Below, one piece after another: positions 35,242 to 42,829 of a stretch of DNA of 42,829 nt. Location of the stretch: contig NZ_JANUCT010000022.1 of assembly GCF_024808875.1 (NCBI RefSeq), positions 1 to 42,829 of the forward strand, in the 5' to 3' direction. A model generated the notes under the pieces. The model saw nothing but the letters and a program-made list of their open reading frames with translations. It was not told where the DNA came from and searched no databases. This DNA is from Methylohalomonas lacus (GTDB lineage: Bacteria > Pseudomonadota > Gammaproteobacteria > Methylohalomonadales > Methylohalomonadaceae). The first letter of the stretch is position 1. Each line of letters starts with the position of its first letter. The position numbers and the translations under genes were made by a program.

Positions 35242-35693
35242 GACTGCAGCAGTTCCAGCAGGTAGTCCAGCGTCTGCCGATAGATTGCGGGCTGCTTGCT
35301 GGCGCGTGGTCCGGCGATGTTCAGGGTACGGATGCGGTTTTGCGACAACCATTGCCTTGCCGTCTCGACAGGCGGCTCTGACATCAGGTCGACGATCAAC
35401 AGTGGTTTTTCATGGCGCCCGGCATACTGGGCAGTGGCCGCCGTGCCGCCTTCTACTTCGCCACGCGTCAGTATCAACGTGGCATCGCTGTCACGCACAT
35501 TCCATTCGGTACGCTGCAGGTAGTCGCTTGACGGAGTTTCCCGGAGTCGGTACTGGGTAGCGATGATACCGTCCTCGGCGCGGCGGCCTTGTGGACACCA
35601 GCCGCCATGGGTGATATCCAGGCTGAGCGCGGCGTCCAGCGCTGCCCGGTCGACGCCCGTCTGGCCACCGGAGACGATCTTGTCTACAGTCAT
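35238..35693 (-). CDS. cpYpsA-like SLOG-fold protein ('putative molybdenum carrier')
   Basis: 151 residues. The N-terminal IVSGGQTGVDRAALDAAL is the hallmark of the circularly permuted YpsA branch of the SLOG/Rossmann-like superfamily, often annotated 'putative molybdenum carrier'. Further landmarks are GGWCPQGRRAEDG, LRETPSSDYLQRTEWNV, TRGEVEGGTAATAQYA and LNIAGPRASKQP. SLOG proteins are proposed to bind nucleotides or nucleotide-derived ligands; no enzymatic role is established that I know of. It forms a coupled pair with the EamA transporter. Confidence 0.85.
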   Translation of the reverse strand: MTVDKIVSGGQTGVDRAALDAALSLDITHGGWCPQGRRAEDGIIATQYRLRETPSSDYLQRTEWNVRDSDATLILTRGEVEGGTAATAQYAGRHEKPLLIVDLMSEPPVETARQWLSQNRIRTLNIAGPRASKQPAIYRQTLDYLLELLQS

Positions 35694-35825
35694 GACAGCA
35701 AGTCGCTATGCTGGTTGGCGACGGCCGCTGCAGGATGCTTTTTGCGGTTAATGGTTATAATATCCATCGGTAAAAGTGTTGCGGACTTGTCGGAACGGTA
35801 AAAACGGCAGGTTACAATCGTCAGA

Positions 35826-36449
35826 ATGGAATCGGTCATGATGCGTTCAGGAATTGTTCTTTTGTTGTTACTGGTCATGGTGCCTGCCTCGGCACGCATG
35901 TACCAGTGGAGTGATCCTGACAGTGGCCGGACACACTTCTCCGGTGAGCCACCGGCCTGGTACCGCAGCGATGCCAATGGACCGCGCGTATTTGTCTTTG
36001 ATCGCGGTCAGTTGGTCGATGATACCGGTGTTTCGGTGAATGCGGAAAGACGCCGCGCGCTACGCCAGCAGGCGCTTGTGAAAGCTGCGGACGATCAGGA
36101 AGCGGCCCGTCGGCGGGCTGAAGAGTCGGCGGCGCTGCAGGCGGAGTTTGCAGCCGGCAATACTGCCTTGCCACCGCTGCTGCCGCAGGCAGCAGCGGAA
36201 CCTGCTGCGGAGGCCGGTATGATCGAGGCGGCGCCGGAAGAAATACAGCTGACAGAAGAACAGGTCAACGAACTGCGCGACCTCGTCGCTGACTGGGAAG
36301 CGCGCAACGAAGCAGCCAATCAACAGCAGGTTCAGGGTGTGATCGAACCCGGTTCGTCGCCGCCTGCAACCGATGCGGACACGCCGTCCACACCACCGAT
36401 AAGCCGTGAGGAATTGCTGCGCTACCTGGACAGCCAGGCGGCCGAATGA
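35826..36449 (+). CDS. DUF4124 domain-containing periplasmic protein
   Basis: 207 residues. A signal peptide (GIVLLLLLVMVPASA, cleavage before RMYQWSD) is followed directly by a DUF4124 domain (MYQWSDPDSGRTHFSGEPP). Then come a charged, probably coiled-coil stretch (about 75-110, RRALRQQALVKAADDQEAAR), an alanine/proline-rich region and a C-terminal SREELLRYLDSQAAE. DUF4124 domains are common in proteobacterial envelope proteins of unknown role. The ATG at 35838 or 35841 could also be the start. It converges on the kinase gene with 5 bases between them. Confidence 0.8.
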   Translation: MESVMMRSGIVLLLLLVMVPASARMYQWSDPDSGRTHFSGEPPAWYRSDANGPRVFVFDRGQLVDDTGVSVNAERRRALRQQALVKAADDQEAARRRAEESAALQAEFAAGNTALPPLLPQAAAEPAAEAGMIEAAPEEIQLTEEQVNELRDLVADWEARNEAANQQQVQGVIEPGSSPPATDADTPSTPPISREELLRYLDSQAAE

Positions 36450-36454
36450 CGGTA

Positions 36455-37867
36455 TCAGGAGAGACCGAACAGATCTCTGATGGCGTCCAGGAACCCGGCC
36501 TCGGATTCCTGCTTGAGCAGCGACTGCAGCGACTGCAGGGTGCGGTTATCCGGTTCGATCTTGAGGCCGAGCTCAATGTAGGTTCGCGTTTTTTCTGTTT
36601 CGCCGCGCGCCAGCGTCTGCTCGGCGAGTATGGCATAGCGGTCGGCAATGTTGCTGATGCCGCGTTGTGCCTGCGCGTTGTCCGGATCGATCTCAAGCAG
36701 TTTGTTGAAATAATAGTAGGCGTTGTCCCGGGGCGGATAAGTCAGCTTGAATTCTTCCAGGCTTTGCCGACCAAGCCAGGCGAGTGCGCGCATGACCTCT
36801 TCACGGTTGGGGCCGGCATCGTCTGCACCGGCCACCACTGTTCTGTTCGGCTCGTCAGCATTGTTGCTGCCTGGCGCCTGTTCCAGCACTGAACGGGTCG
36901 TTGCCGCTATTGTCTGGTCGGGCGGCTCGTTCAGTCGGGCATTGACGTACAGCACGGTTGCAAAAAAAGCAGCCGCTAGAAACAGCAGAACGCCTAATAC
37001 CTGGATGACACGACGACGTGCGCCGGGTGCGTGTTTGTCAGCCGGGGCTTGCACGGTAGCGTTGATGCGTGCCTGGCGCCGGTCGCGCAATGCCTGGATA
37101 GATTCGAGCAATGCATCGCAGTCGGCAAACCGGGCATCGACCGGCTTCGCCATCATGCCGTTCACCAGCGGCTGAAAATCGGCCAGTTCTTCCGGCAAGG
37201 TCGGTACCGGTGCCTGCTTGTGCTGGATGACGATGTCGATTACCGAACTGAACGTATACGGTTTGCTGCCGGTGAGCATTTCGAATAGCACACAGCCAAG
37301 GCTGTAGATGTCCGTGCGGCCGTCAACCGGGTAACCGTCGGCCTGTTCCGGGCTGACGTAATTCGGACTGCCAAGGAACATGCCAGTCGTGGTCAGTTCG
37401 CTGTCGAGCGTGGTCTGTTTGGCGATGCCGAAGTCCGTGATTAGTGGTGTACCGTCGGCACGGAACAGGATATTGGCCGGTTTGATATCGCGATGGATGA
37501 TGTCATGGGCATGTGCTGCGCGCAGGCCACGGGCCAGTTGCTCCAGGTAGGCCAGGGCCGTATCCGCGGACAGCCCCTGCTTGATGCGCTGCTTGAGATC
37601 GCCGCCCTGGACGTATTCCATCGAGATGTAGAGATCGTCACCGGCGATGCCGATGTCATAGATGGTGATGATGTTGGGATGATTCAGTGCGGCGACGATG
37701 CGACCCTCGGCCAGGAAGCGTTCGACCAGGTCACTGTTCTGGACGCTGCGGGTGTCGAGTACCTTGAGCACAACCTCGCGGCCGAGCGATTCCTGCACGG
37801 CAAGATAGGCCGTGGCCATGCCGCCCCTGCCTATCGCTTCCCTGATCGAGTAACCCGGAATATCCAT
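36455..37867 (-). CDS. Ser/Thr protein kinase with membrane anchor and TPR-like tail
   Basis: 470 residues. A complete Hanks-type kinase domain (about 1-260): glycine loop GRGGMATAY (13-21), ATP lysine K35 (VVLKVL), catalytic loop HRDIKPAN (125-132), DFG (145-147) and SPEQ in place of APE. A membrane helix lies at about 290-312, followed by a helical extracytoplasmic part with TPR-like repeats (YYYFNKLLEIDPDNAQAQRG, YIELGLKIEPDNRTLQSL). No PASTA domains are present. Putative partners are unknown; terB and hspQ lie upstream on the same strand after a 141-base gap. Confidence 0.93.
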   Translation of the reverse strand: MDIPGYSIREAIGRGGMATAYLAVQESLGREVVLKVLDTRSVQNSDLVERFLAEGRIVAALNHPNIITIYDIGIAGDDLYISMEYVQGGDLKQRIKQGLSADTALAYLEQLARGLRAAHAHDIIHRDIKPANILFRADGTPLITDFGIAKQTTLDSELTTTGMFLGSPNYVSPEQADGYPVDGRTDIYSLGCVLFEMLTGSKPYTFSSVIDIVIQHKQAPVPTLPEELADFQPLVNGMMAKPVDARFADCDALLESIQALRDRRQARINATVQAPADKHAPGARRRVIQVLGVLLFLAAAFFATVLYVNARLNEPPDQTIAATTRSVLEQAPGSNNADEPNRTVVAGADDAGPNREEVMRALAWLGRQSLEEFKLTYPPRDNAYYYFNKLLEIDPDNAQAQRGISNIADRYAILAEQTLARGETEKTRTYIELGLKIEPDNRTLQSLQSLLKQESEAGFLDAIRDLFGLS

Positions 37868-38008
37868 CGGTCGATACCGGCCCCCCAGCTCGTCATATCG
37901 TCATTATGGAACTGTGTCTGCCCGCCTGGCAGGCCTTGTATCATACACGATCGGTAGCGGTGCGAGGCCGCCCGGCAAAGGGCCGGGCCCGGCTGTCATC
38001 GGCGTCTA

Positions 38009-38479
38009 CTAGCGGGCCTGACGATCCTCTTCCGCGGCCAGCTTGACGCGAATGTAGTCGGAATGCGCGACGTACAGCAGATCGGCAATCTTGCGGATGA
38101 AATGCTCTTCGTACTTGTTGATTTCGTTGTCCGTGAAAGCCACGCTCCAGAGTAACCGCACGATTTCGATCTTTTCTTCATATTCGAGACCGTCATTCAG
38201 CTGGCGGGTAAACTCGTACAGCGAGACCGATTGTTCCACCCGGTCATCGGCCAGCCTGACCAGCCGCTCGGTTTCCTGGTCGGACAGCGCGTAGCGCTGC
38301 GCCACGGCGTCGACAATATGCCGGCGCTCGGCGTCGTCGAAGTCGGCATCGGCGCGGGCAATCTCGATTGCCAGCGCCGCCGTGGCAATGCCGAGCTCGT
38401 GCTGGCTGTCGCCGTTGTTGCCGGCGCTGCCGTCGACCGCAAACTGCTCGTCGATGAACTTCTTCAGCGAAGCGAGCAT
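38009..38479 (-). CDS. TerB-family protein
   Basis: 156 residues. The helical TerB fold shows as two acidic metal-site motifs, ARADADFDDAERRHI (about 50-64) and FTDNEINKYEEHFI (about 122-136). TerB proteins are named for tellurite resistance but most stand-alone copies have unknown roles, possibly calcium-linked envelope stress sensing. It starts 6 bases after hspQ, so they form one transcription unit. A GC-rich hairpin (CCCGG/CCGGG, about 37972-37991) lies downstream of the stop and may end the transcript. Confidence 0.85.
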   Translation of the reverse strand: MLASLKKFIDEQFAVDGSAGNNGDSQHELGIATAALAIEIARADADFDDAERRHIVDAVAQRYALSDQETERLVRLADDRVEQSVSLYEFTRQLNDGLEYEEKIEIVRLLWSVAFTDNEINKYEEHFIRKIADLLYVAHSDYIRVKLAAEEDRQAR

Positions 38480-38485
38480 GAGGAA

Positions 38486-38818
38486 CTAGTTGACCGGGCC
38501 CTGGAGCTGGTACTTGCCCTGTTCGAAGGACTGGAAGAAGCTGTCCACCATCGGGTGCTTGACCGGGGTCTGTTCGGCATCGTCCTCGAGATGGCGTTCG
38601 GCGACGTAGGTTTCATGCGAGGCGCCGTCCACCAGGACGCGATACCAGGGCTGGTCCTTGGGCGGCCGTGACTCGGCGACCTGTTCGTACCACTCGTCGC
38701 TGCCCATGAAAACCGGATCGATGTCGACGATGACGCCGCGATAGTCGAACAGCCGGTGATGGATGAGCTGGCCGATGGAGAATCGTGCTTCGGTGATTTC
38801 TGGCTGAGTAATTTCCAC
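38486..38818 (-). CDS. hspQ: heat-shock protein HspQ
   Basis: 110 residues. FSIGQLIHHRLFDYRGVIVD, PWYRVLVDGASHETYVAERHL and the closing HPMVDSFFQSFEQGKYQ match HspQ (YccV), a small hemimethylated-DNA-binding/Lon-related specificity factor in enterobacteria. The start is a GTG with AGGA a few bases upstream; no ATG lies nearby. The C-terminal extension seems normal. Together with terB it may form a small stress operon. Confidence 0.9.
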   Translation of the reverse strand: MEITQPEITEARFSIGQLIHHRLFDYRGVIVDIDPVFMGSDEWYEQVAESRPPKDQPWYRVLVDGASHETYVAERHLEDDAEQTPVKHPMVDSFFQSFEQGKYQLQGPVN

Positions 38819-38883
38819 GTTGTCCTGTCGCGTTAAAATGTCTGGGTTATCATAACAAATCCGCGTCCCCTACTGGTTCGACC

Positions 38884-40269
38884 ATGACCAACAACTTTGT
38901 TCACGTTCCGCCCGCCCCGACCGCGCCCGATGAGCTGATCCGCCGCGACCTGGCGCGGGTCTGGCACCCCTGCACGCAGATGAAGGACCACGAGCAGTGG
39001 CCGCCGGTTGCCATCGCCCGCGGTGACGGCGTCTGGCTTGAGGATACCGCCGGCAAGCGCTACCTCGACGCGGTCAGCTCCTGGTGGGTCAACCTGTTCG
39101 GCCACGCCAACCCGCACATCAACGCCGCGATCGCCGAGCAGCTGGACAACATCGAGCACGTCATGCTCGCCGGCTTCACCCACCCCAGCGTGGTGACCCT
39201 GTCCGAGCGCCTGGCGGCGATCACGCCGGGGGACCTGAGTCGCTGCTTCTATGCCGACAACGGTTCCAGCGCCGTCGAGGTGGCGCTGAAGATGAGTTTC
39301 CACTACTGGCGCAACGTCGGCCGGCCGGAGAAGACCCGCTTCGCCAGCCTGGCCAACGGCTACCACGGCGAGACCCTGGGCGCGCTGGCGGTCAGCGACG
39401 TGCCGCTGTACAAGCAGACCTACGGCCCGTTGCTGCTGGATACGCTGCAGGCGCCGTCGCCGGACTGCTTCCAGCGCGAGCCCGGCGAGTCCTGGGAAAG
39501 CTACACGCGGCGCCAGTTCGAGCCCATGCGCCAGTTGCTGGAACAGCACGCGCACGAGCTCGCCGGGGTCATTCTCGAACCGCTGGTGCAGTGTGCCGGC
39601 CACATGCGCATGTACCATCCGGTTTACCTGGAGCTGCTGCGCGAGGCCTGCGATGAATACGAGGTCCACCTGATCGCCGACGAGATCGCGGTCGGCTTCG
39701 GCCGCACCGGCACGATGTTCGCCTGCGAGCAGGCCGATATCACGCCGGACTTCATGTGCCTGTCCAAGGGGCTGACCGGTGGCTACCTGCCGCTGTCGGT
39801 GACTCTGACCAACGAGCGCATCTACCAGGCGTTCTACGACGACTACGAGAACATGACCGCGTTCCTGCACTCGCACAGCTACTGCGGCAATCCGCTCGGC
39901 TGCAGCGCCGCGCTGGCCACCCTGGACCTGTTCGAGCAGTCGCCGGTGCTGGACGACAACCGCGAGCTGGCGCGGGTCATGGCCGCGGCCGCCGCACCGC
40001 TGGCCGATCATCCACACGTCGGCGAGGTACGCCAGCACGGCATGGTGCTGGCCATCGAGATGGTCCGCGACAAGGCCGCGCGCGAGCCCTATCCCTGGCA
40101 GGAACGCCGCGGCCTGATCGTCTACCGCCACGCCATGGCGCAGGGCATCTTCATGCGCCCGCTGGGCAACGTCATCTACCTGATGCCGCCGTACGTCATT
40201 ACCGCCGAGCAGATCCGCTGGGTGCTGGGCGTGGCCGCCGAGGGTATCGACCTGGCCACGCGCGACTGA
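38884..40269 (+). CDS. bioA: adenosylmethionine-8-amino-7-oxononanoate aminotransferase
   Basis: 461 residues, PLP-dependent class III aminotransferase. It makes 7,8-diaminopelargonate from KAPA using S-adenosylmethionine as amino donor, in biotin synthesis. The N-terminus RVWHPCTQMKDHEQWPP is specific for BioA. Other landmarks are YADNGSSAVEVALKM, D266 in LIADEIAVGFGRTG and the PLP lysine K295 in CLSKGLTGGYLPLS. No other bio gene is present. It is followed 30 bases later by rsmE. Confidence 0.97.
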   Translation: MTNNFVHVPPAPTAPDELIRRDLARVWHPCTQMKDHEQWPPVAIARGDGVWLEDTAGKRYLDAVSSWWVNLFGHANPHINAAIAEQLDNIEHVMLAGFTHPSVVTLSERLAAITPGDLSRCFYADNGSSAVEVALKMSFHYWRNVGRPEKTRFASLANGYHGETLGALAVSDVPLYKQTYGPLLLDTLQAPSPDCFQREPGESWESYTRRQFEPMRQLLEQHAHELAGVILEPLVQCAGHMRMYHPVYLELLREACDEYEVHLIADEIAVGFGRTGTMFACEQADITPDFMCLSKGLTGGYLPLSVTLTNERIYQAFYDDYENMTAFLHSHSYCGNPLGCSAALATLDLFEQSPVLDDNRELARVMAAAAAPLADHPHVGEVRQHGMVLAIEMVRDKAAREPYPWQERRGLIVYRHAMAQGIFMRPLGNVIYLMPPYVITAEQIRWVLGVAAEGIDLATRD

Positions 40270-40299
40270 ACCCCTGCCAGGCCGGCAGCAGTAACGCCC

Positions 40300-41037
40300 A
40301 TGAGAGAAATCCGTATCCACGTTGACGCGCCGCTGGTGCCGGACAGTGAACTGACGCTGCCGCCGGACGCTGCGCGCCACGTCGCCCGCGTGCTGCGTCT
40401 GAAGGCCGGCCAGTCGCTGACCCTGTTCAACGGCCGCGGTGGCGAGTACGCCGCGACCATAGTTGACGTGGCCAGACGCGAGGTGCGCGTGCAGGTGGAC
40501 GCGCACGATCCGGTCGAGCGCGAAAGCCCGCTGGCCATCACGCTGGTGCAGGCGGTGTCGCGCGGCAAGCACATGGATTACACCCTGCAGAAGGCGGTCG
40601 AGCTGGGCGTGCAACGCATCGTGCCGGTACTGTCCGAACACGGCCAGGTGCGTCTCGATGACCAGCGGACGCAGAACAAGCAGTCGCACTGGCACGGCAT
40701 TATTGTCTCCGCCTGCGAGCAAAGTGGCCGCAACCGGCTGCCGGAACTGCAGGCGCCGTGTCCGTTCGACGATTGGCTGGCGGCCGCGGCCGATACGGAT
40801 GCATCGCGACTGTTACTGGAACCGCTGTCCGATCGGCGTCTGCGCGGCCTGCCGACGCCGACGGCTGGTATCGTGCTGGTGTCCGGCCCGGAGGGTGGCT
40901 TCAGTCCGGCCGAGCGCGATGCCGCCCTGGCCGCCGGCTGCAACGGTATCGGCCTGGGACCGCGTGTGCTGCGCACCGAGACTGCCGCACCGGCGGCCAT
41001 CATGGCCTGTCAGGCCCTGTGGGGCGACCTCGGCTAG
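40300..41037 (+). CDS. rsmE: 16S rRNA (uridine1498-N3)-methyltransferase RsmE
   Basis: 245 residues. A PUA-like N-terminal domain (about 1-70, with PPDAARHVARVLRLKAGQ) and a C-terminal SPOUT methyltransferase domain with a trefoil knot (VSGPEGGFSPAERDAAL and LGPRVLRTETAAPAAI). It methylates U1498 of 16S rRNA using S-adenosylmethionine. It lies between bioA and gshA on the same strand, a gene order I recall from related gammaproteobacteria. Confidence 0.96.
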   Translation: MREIRIHVDAPLVPDSELTLPPDAARHVARVLRLKAGQSLTLFNGRGGEYAATIVDVARREVRVQVDAHDPVERESPLAITLVQAVSRGKHMDYTLQKAVELGVQRIVPVLSEHGQVRLDDQRTQNKQSHWHGIIVSACEQSGRNRLPELQAPCPFDDWLAAAADTDASRLLLEPLSDRRLRGLPTPTAGIVLVSGPEGGFSPAERDAALAAGCNGIGLGPRVLRTETAAPAAIMACQALWGDLG

Positions 41038-41142
41038 CAAACTGTACGTCCATGCACTGGTAAGAAAATGTTCGCCTGCCGGATAACGTGAACTGCTAAA
41101 ATATCATTCCGCTCAAAGGGCCATTAACCTGGCGAAAAAACT

Positions 41143-42465
41143 ATGTCGACACAACCGGCCTATCCCGTTCCGCACCTGACCACCGCGCTGACCGGACCGC
41201 TGCACAAGATTGAAACCCACCTGCTCGAGCATCAGGCCGAGATCGAATCCTGGTTCCGCAAACACTGGCTGGCCGAGCGGCCACCGTTCTATTGCTCGGT
41301 CGATCTGCGTAATGCCGGTTACAAGCTGGCGCCGATTGACACCAACCTGTTCCCGGCCGGGTTCAACAACCTCAACCCGGCGTTTGAATCGCTGTGCATC
41401 CAGGCGTTACAGGCGGCGATCGAACATTACCAGCAACCGATCGATCGCATCCTGATCGTCCCCGAAAACCACACCCGCAACATGTTCTATCTCGAGCATG
41501 TAGCGGTGCTGAAAGGACTGCTGGAGAAGGCCGGCTTCGAGGTGCGCATCGGCTCGATGATCGAGGACCTGGCCGAACCCATGACGATCGAACTGGAATC
41601 CGGCAAGTCGCTTGTACTGGAACCGCTGCAGCGTGCCGGCAAACGCGTGCACGTCGGTGACTACGATCCCGAGTTCGTGCTGCTGAACAATGATCTGTCA
41701 GCCGGTCGGCCGGCCATACTCGATGGTCTCGACCAGATCGTCACGCCGCCGATCGCGCTGGGCTGGAGCAGCCGCTCGAAGTCGGCGCATTTCAAGCATT
41801 ATCGCGAAGTCGCCACCGAGTTCTGCGAATTGATCGGCCTCGATCCCTGGTTACTGGTACCGGCCTACCGCAACTGCGGCGAGATTGATTTCATGAACCG
41901 TGCCGGCGAAGCTTGCCTGAACAAAAACGTGGCCATCCTATTGGAGGAGATCCAGGCGAAGTACGACGAGTACGGCGTTCCCTGTCAGCCGTTCGTCATG
42001 ATCAAGGCCGATGCCGGCACCTATGGCATGGGTGTGATGACTGTCACCAGTGCCGACCAGGTCGGTGAACTGAACCGCAAGCAGCGCACGCGCATGGCGA
42101 CTACCAAGGAAGGCCAGAAGGTGACCCGCGTGATCATCCAGGAAGGCGTCTACACGCATGAAACCTGGGGCGATGAACAAACGGTCGCCGAACCGGTGGT
42201 GTACATGGTTGACCATCATGTCGTCGGCGGTTTTTACCGTGTGCATAACGCCCGCAGCAGCAGTGAGAATCTGAACTCGCCGGGCATGCGTTTCGAACGT
42301 CTCGCCTTTGCTGACTGCTGCATCTCACCGGACAAGGCCCAGGCCCCGGACGCACATCCGAACCGCTTCTATGCCTACGGCGTGGTCGCCCGCCTGGCCC
42401 TGCTCGCCGCCGCGCGCGAGATCGCCGATTGTTGCCCGGACCAGTCGGTGGCACGTGCTGGGTGA
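41143..42465 (+). CDS. gshA: glutamate-cysteine ligase, Acidithiobacillus-type GshA
   Basis: 440 residues. It makes gamma-glutamylcysteine, the first step of glutathione synthesis. The sequence fits the proteobacterial family described from Acidithiobacillus rather than the E. coli GshA: PPFYCSVDLRNAGYKLAPID, TNLFPAGFNNLNP, ALGWSSRSKSAHF, MIKADAGTYGMGVMTV and VYMVDHHVVGGFYRVH are conserved landmarks as I recall them. The length is normal and the reading frame intact. It starts 105 bases after rsmE. In related genomes gshB often follows; here repeats begin directly at the stop codon. Confidence 0.93.
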   Translation: MSTQPAYPVPHLTTALTGPLHKIETHLLEHQAEIESWFRKHWLAERPPFYCSVDLRNAGYKLAPIDTNLFPAGFNNLNPAFESLCIQALQAAIEHYQQPIDRILIVPENHTRNMFYLEHVAVLKGLLEKAGFEVRIGSMIEDLAEPMTIELESGKSLVLEPLQRAGKRVHVGDYDPEFVLLNNDLSAGRPAILDGLDQIVTPPIALGWSSRSKSAHFKHYREVATEFCELIGLDPWLLVPAYRNCGEIDFMNRAGEACLNKNVAILLEEIQAKYDEYGVPCQPFVMIKADAGTYGMGVMTVTSADQVGELNRKQRTRMATTKEGQKVTRVIIQEGVYTHETWGDEQTVAEPVVYMVDHHVVGGFYRVHNARSSSENLNSPGMRFERLAFADCCISPDKAQAPDAHPNRFYAYGVVARLALLAAAREIADCCPDQSVARAG

Positions 42466-42515
42466 TGTTGGTGATTGGTGACGGGTAAATGGTGATTGGC
42501 AATCTCCGACTCCCT

Positions 42516-42579
42516 GTGGAGCGAATTGCAATCCGCGAACCCGCCGGCGCATGTTTCGCCGACTGAAGTCGGTTCCTGC
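42516..42579 (+). repeat. REPIN copy D (left half partly degraded)
   Basis: The left half reads GTGGAGCGAATTGCAATCCG then CGAA, with one arm mismatched. The right half has the perfect GCCGACT/AGTCGGC hairpin followed by TTCCTGC. It has the same orientation as copy C, with GCGCATGTTTCGCC in both spacers. Confidence 0.8.
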
Positions 42580-42658
42580 GGGCAGGGTGGTCACTGGTGA
42601 ATAGTGACCGGTGATTGGCAGGCGCGGCGACTTCACCGCGAACAGCGCTGGCTAACGC

Positions 42659-42730
42659 GTTAATTTGTTAATGGGTTATTGGTGTTCAATTTTGTCCTTG
42701 ACACTGAAACAGCACCGGCCACGCTTTTTA
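42659..42730 (+). repeat. satellite block next to REPIN D
   Basis: This is the counterpart of 34269-34331. Both run from GTTAATT through GGTTATTG to ACTGAAACAG(C/T)(A/G)CCGG(C/T)CACGC and end in a T run. Confidence 0.7.
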
Positions 42731-42754
42731 ATCAGGCGGTCTCTAGTTCCTAGC

Positions 42755-42800
42755 GCAACACGATGATAATAATGATGCCATTATTGAGGAGTCGTGTTGC
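42755..42800 (+). promoter_or_regulatory. hairpin holding the ribosome-binding site of the last gene
   Basis: GCAACACGA (42755-42763) pairs perfectly with TCGTGTTGC (42792-42800). Inside it, AATAATG (42768-42774) pairs with CATTATT (42779-42785) across an ATGC loop. The Shine-Dalgarno GAGGAG (42786-42791) falls in the unpaired side between the two stems, and the ATG follows the outer stem directly. Such a fold could limit translation or be a protein-binding palindrome in DNA. Confidence 0.65.
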
Positions 42801-42829
42801 ATGTCAAAGAGTTATCAACGCATGAATCT
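42801..42829 (+). CDS. first codons of a gene cut by the window end
   Basis: ATG at 42801 with GAGGAG 9 bases upstream encodes MSKSYQRMN before the window ends. Nine residues cannot identify it. A short basic start next to repeats and a palindrome would fit a transposase (IS30-type enzymes can begin in a similar way), but this is a guess. Confidence 0.4.

Larger units (their letters stand above)
42466..42800. other. 335-base repeat-rich intergenic tail, no gene
   Basis: It contains ATTGGTGA-type low-complexity words (42466-42500), REPIN D (42516-42579), another run of such words (42586-42620), a degenerate hairpin CGGCGACTTCACCGCG (about 42626-42641), the satellite block shared with 34269-34331, and a long hairpin at its right end. 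No reading frame is supported. Confidence 0.75.

Noticed and set aside
35787-35818. Possible promoter TTGTCG and TACAAT before the DUF4124 gene
   Set aside because: The 20-base spacer is outside the normal 16-18 range.
38833-40722. 629-codon open frame on the minus strand across bioA and rsmE
   Set aside because: It spans two intact, well-recognised genes on the other strand and looks like a composition artefact.
1-42829. CRISPR array, tRNA or rRNA genes, prophage
   Set aside because: No regularly spaced repeats, no tRNA-like cloverleaf and no rRNA or phage genes were noticed. The repeats present are dispersed and irregular.

Overview
The window looks like chromosomal DNA from a GC-rich gammaproteobacterium. 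The closest fit is a Chromatiales-like, possibly sulfur-oxidising autotroph. The evidence is indirect: a tkt-gap-pgk-pyk-aldolase cluster of the kind often linked to the Calvin cycle, a GshA of the Acidithiobacillus/Thioalkalivibrio type next to bioA and rsmE, an SAH riboswitch in front of ahcY, and an MSHA-type pilus locus. No RuBisCO, phosphoribulokinase, rRNA or tRNA gene is present, so autotrophy and exact taxonomy are inferences.

Layout. 1-1128: a DksA/TraR-like zinc-finger gene and a small unknown gene, bracketed by inverted copies of two dispersed repeat families. 1129-8398: a minus-strand central-carbon cluster (transketolase, GAPDH, PGK, pyruvate kinase, class I aldolase). 8688-9239: a thioredoxin-like protein. 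9405-13227: the methyl cycle, metK, SAH riboswitch, ahcY, metF. 13402-27758: a sigma-54 response regulator, then MSHA-type pilus genes (mshM, mshL, mshN, mshE, mshG, three assembly proteins shaped like GspL/GspM/PilP, and two pilin-like proteins). 27762-34147: a membrane histidine kinase on the opposite strand, an ABC permease, a membrane protein, an adenylate cyclase, a further pilin behind a strong sigma-54 promoter candidate, and an ABC ATPase. 34342-38818: an EamA transporter overlapping a cpYpsA/SLOG protein, a DUF4124 protein, a Ser/Thr kinase, TerB and HspQ. 38884-42465: bioA, rsmE, gshA. 42466-42829: a repeat-rich tail and the first codons of another gene behind a hairpin.

How the parts may work together. 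The pilus block is the most interesting region. A sigma-54 activator lies at one end and an orphan-looking histidine kinase at the other. Sequences with -24/-12 spacing sit directly before the secretin gene (16120-16135) and before the separately placed pilin gene (32508-32523). This suggests a PilS/PilR-like circuit controlling an MSHA-type pilus. The pilus ATPase has an N-terminal domain matching the c-di-GMP-binding MshEN motif, and a class III adenylate cyclase is embedded in the locus. The secretin gene and the large pilin gene both fall from about 60% GC to about 35-45% GC inside the reading frame, close to domain boundaries. That suggests mosaic exchange of the pore and tip regions.

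The intergenic repeats include four REPIN-like double hairpins and five copies of an about 30-bp repeat. Neither a REP-associated transposase nor any complete insertion sequence is visible. No CRISPR array or prophage was seen.
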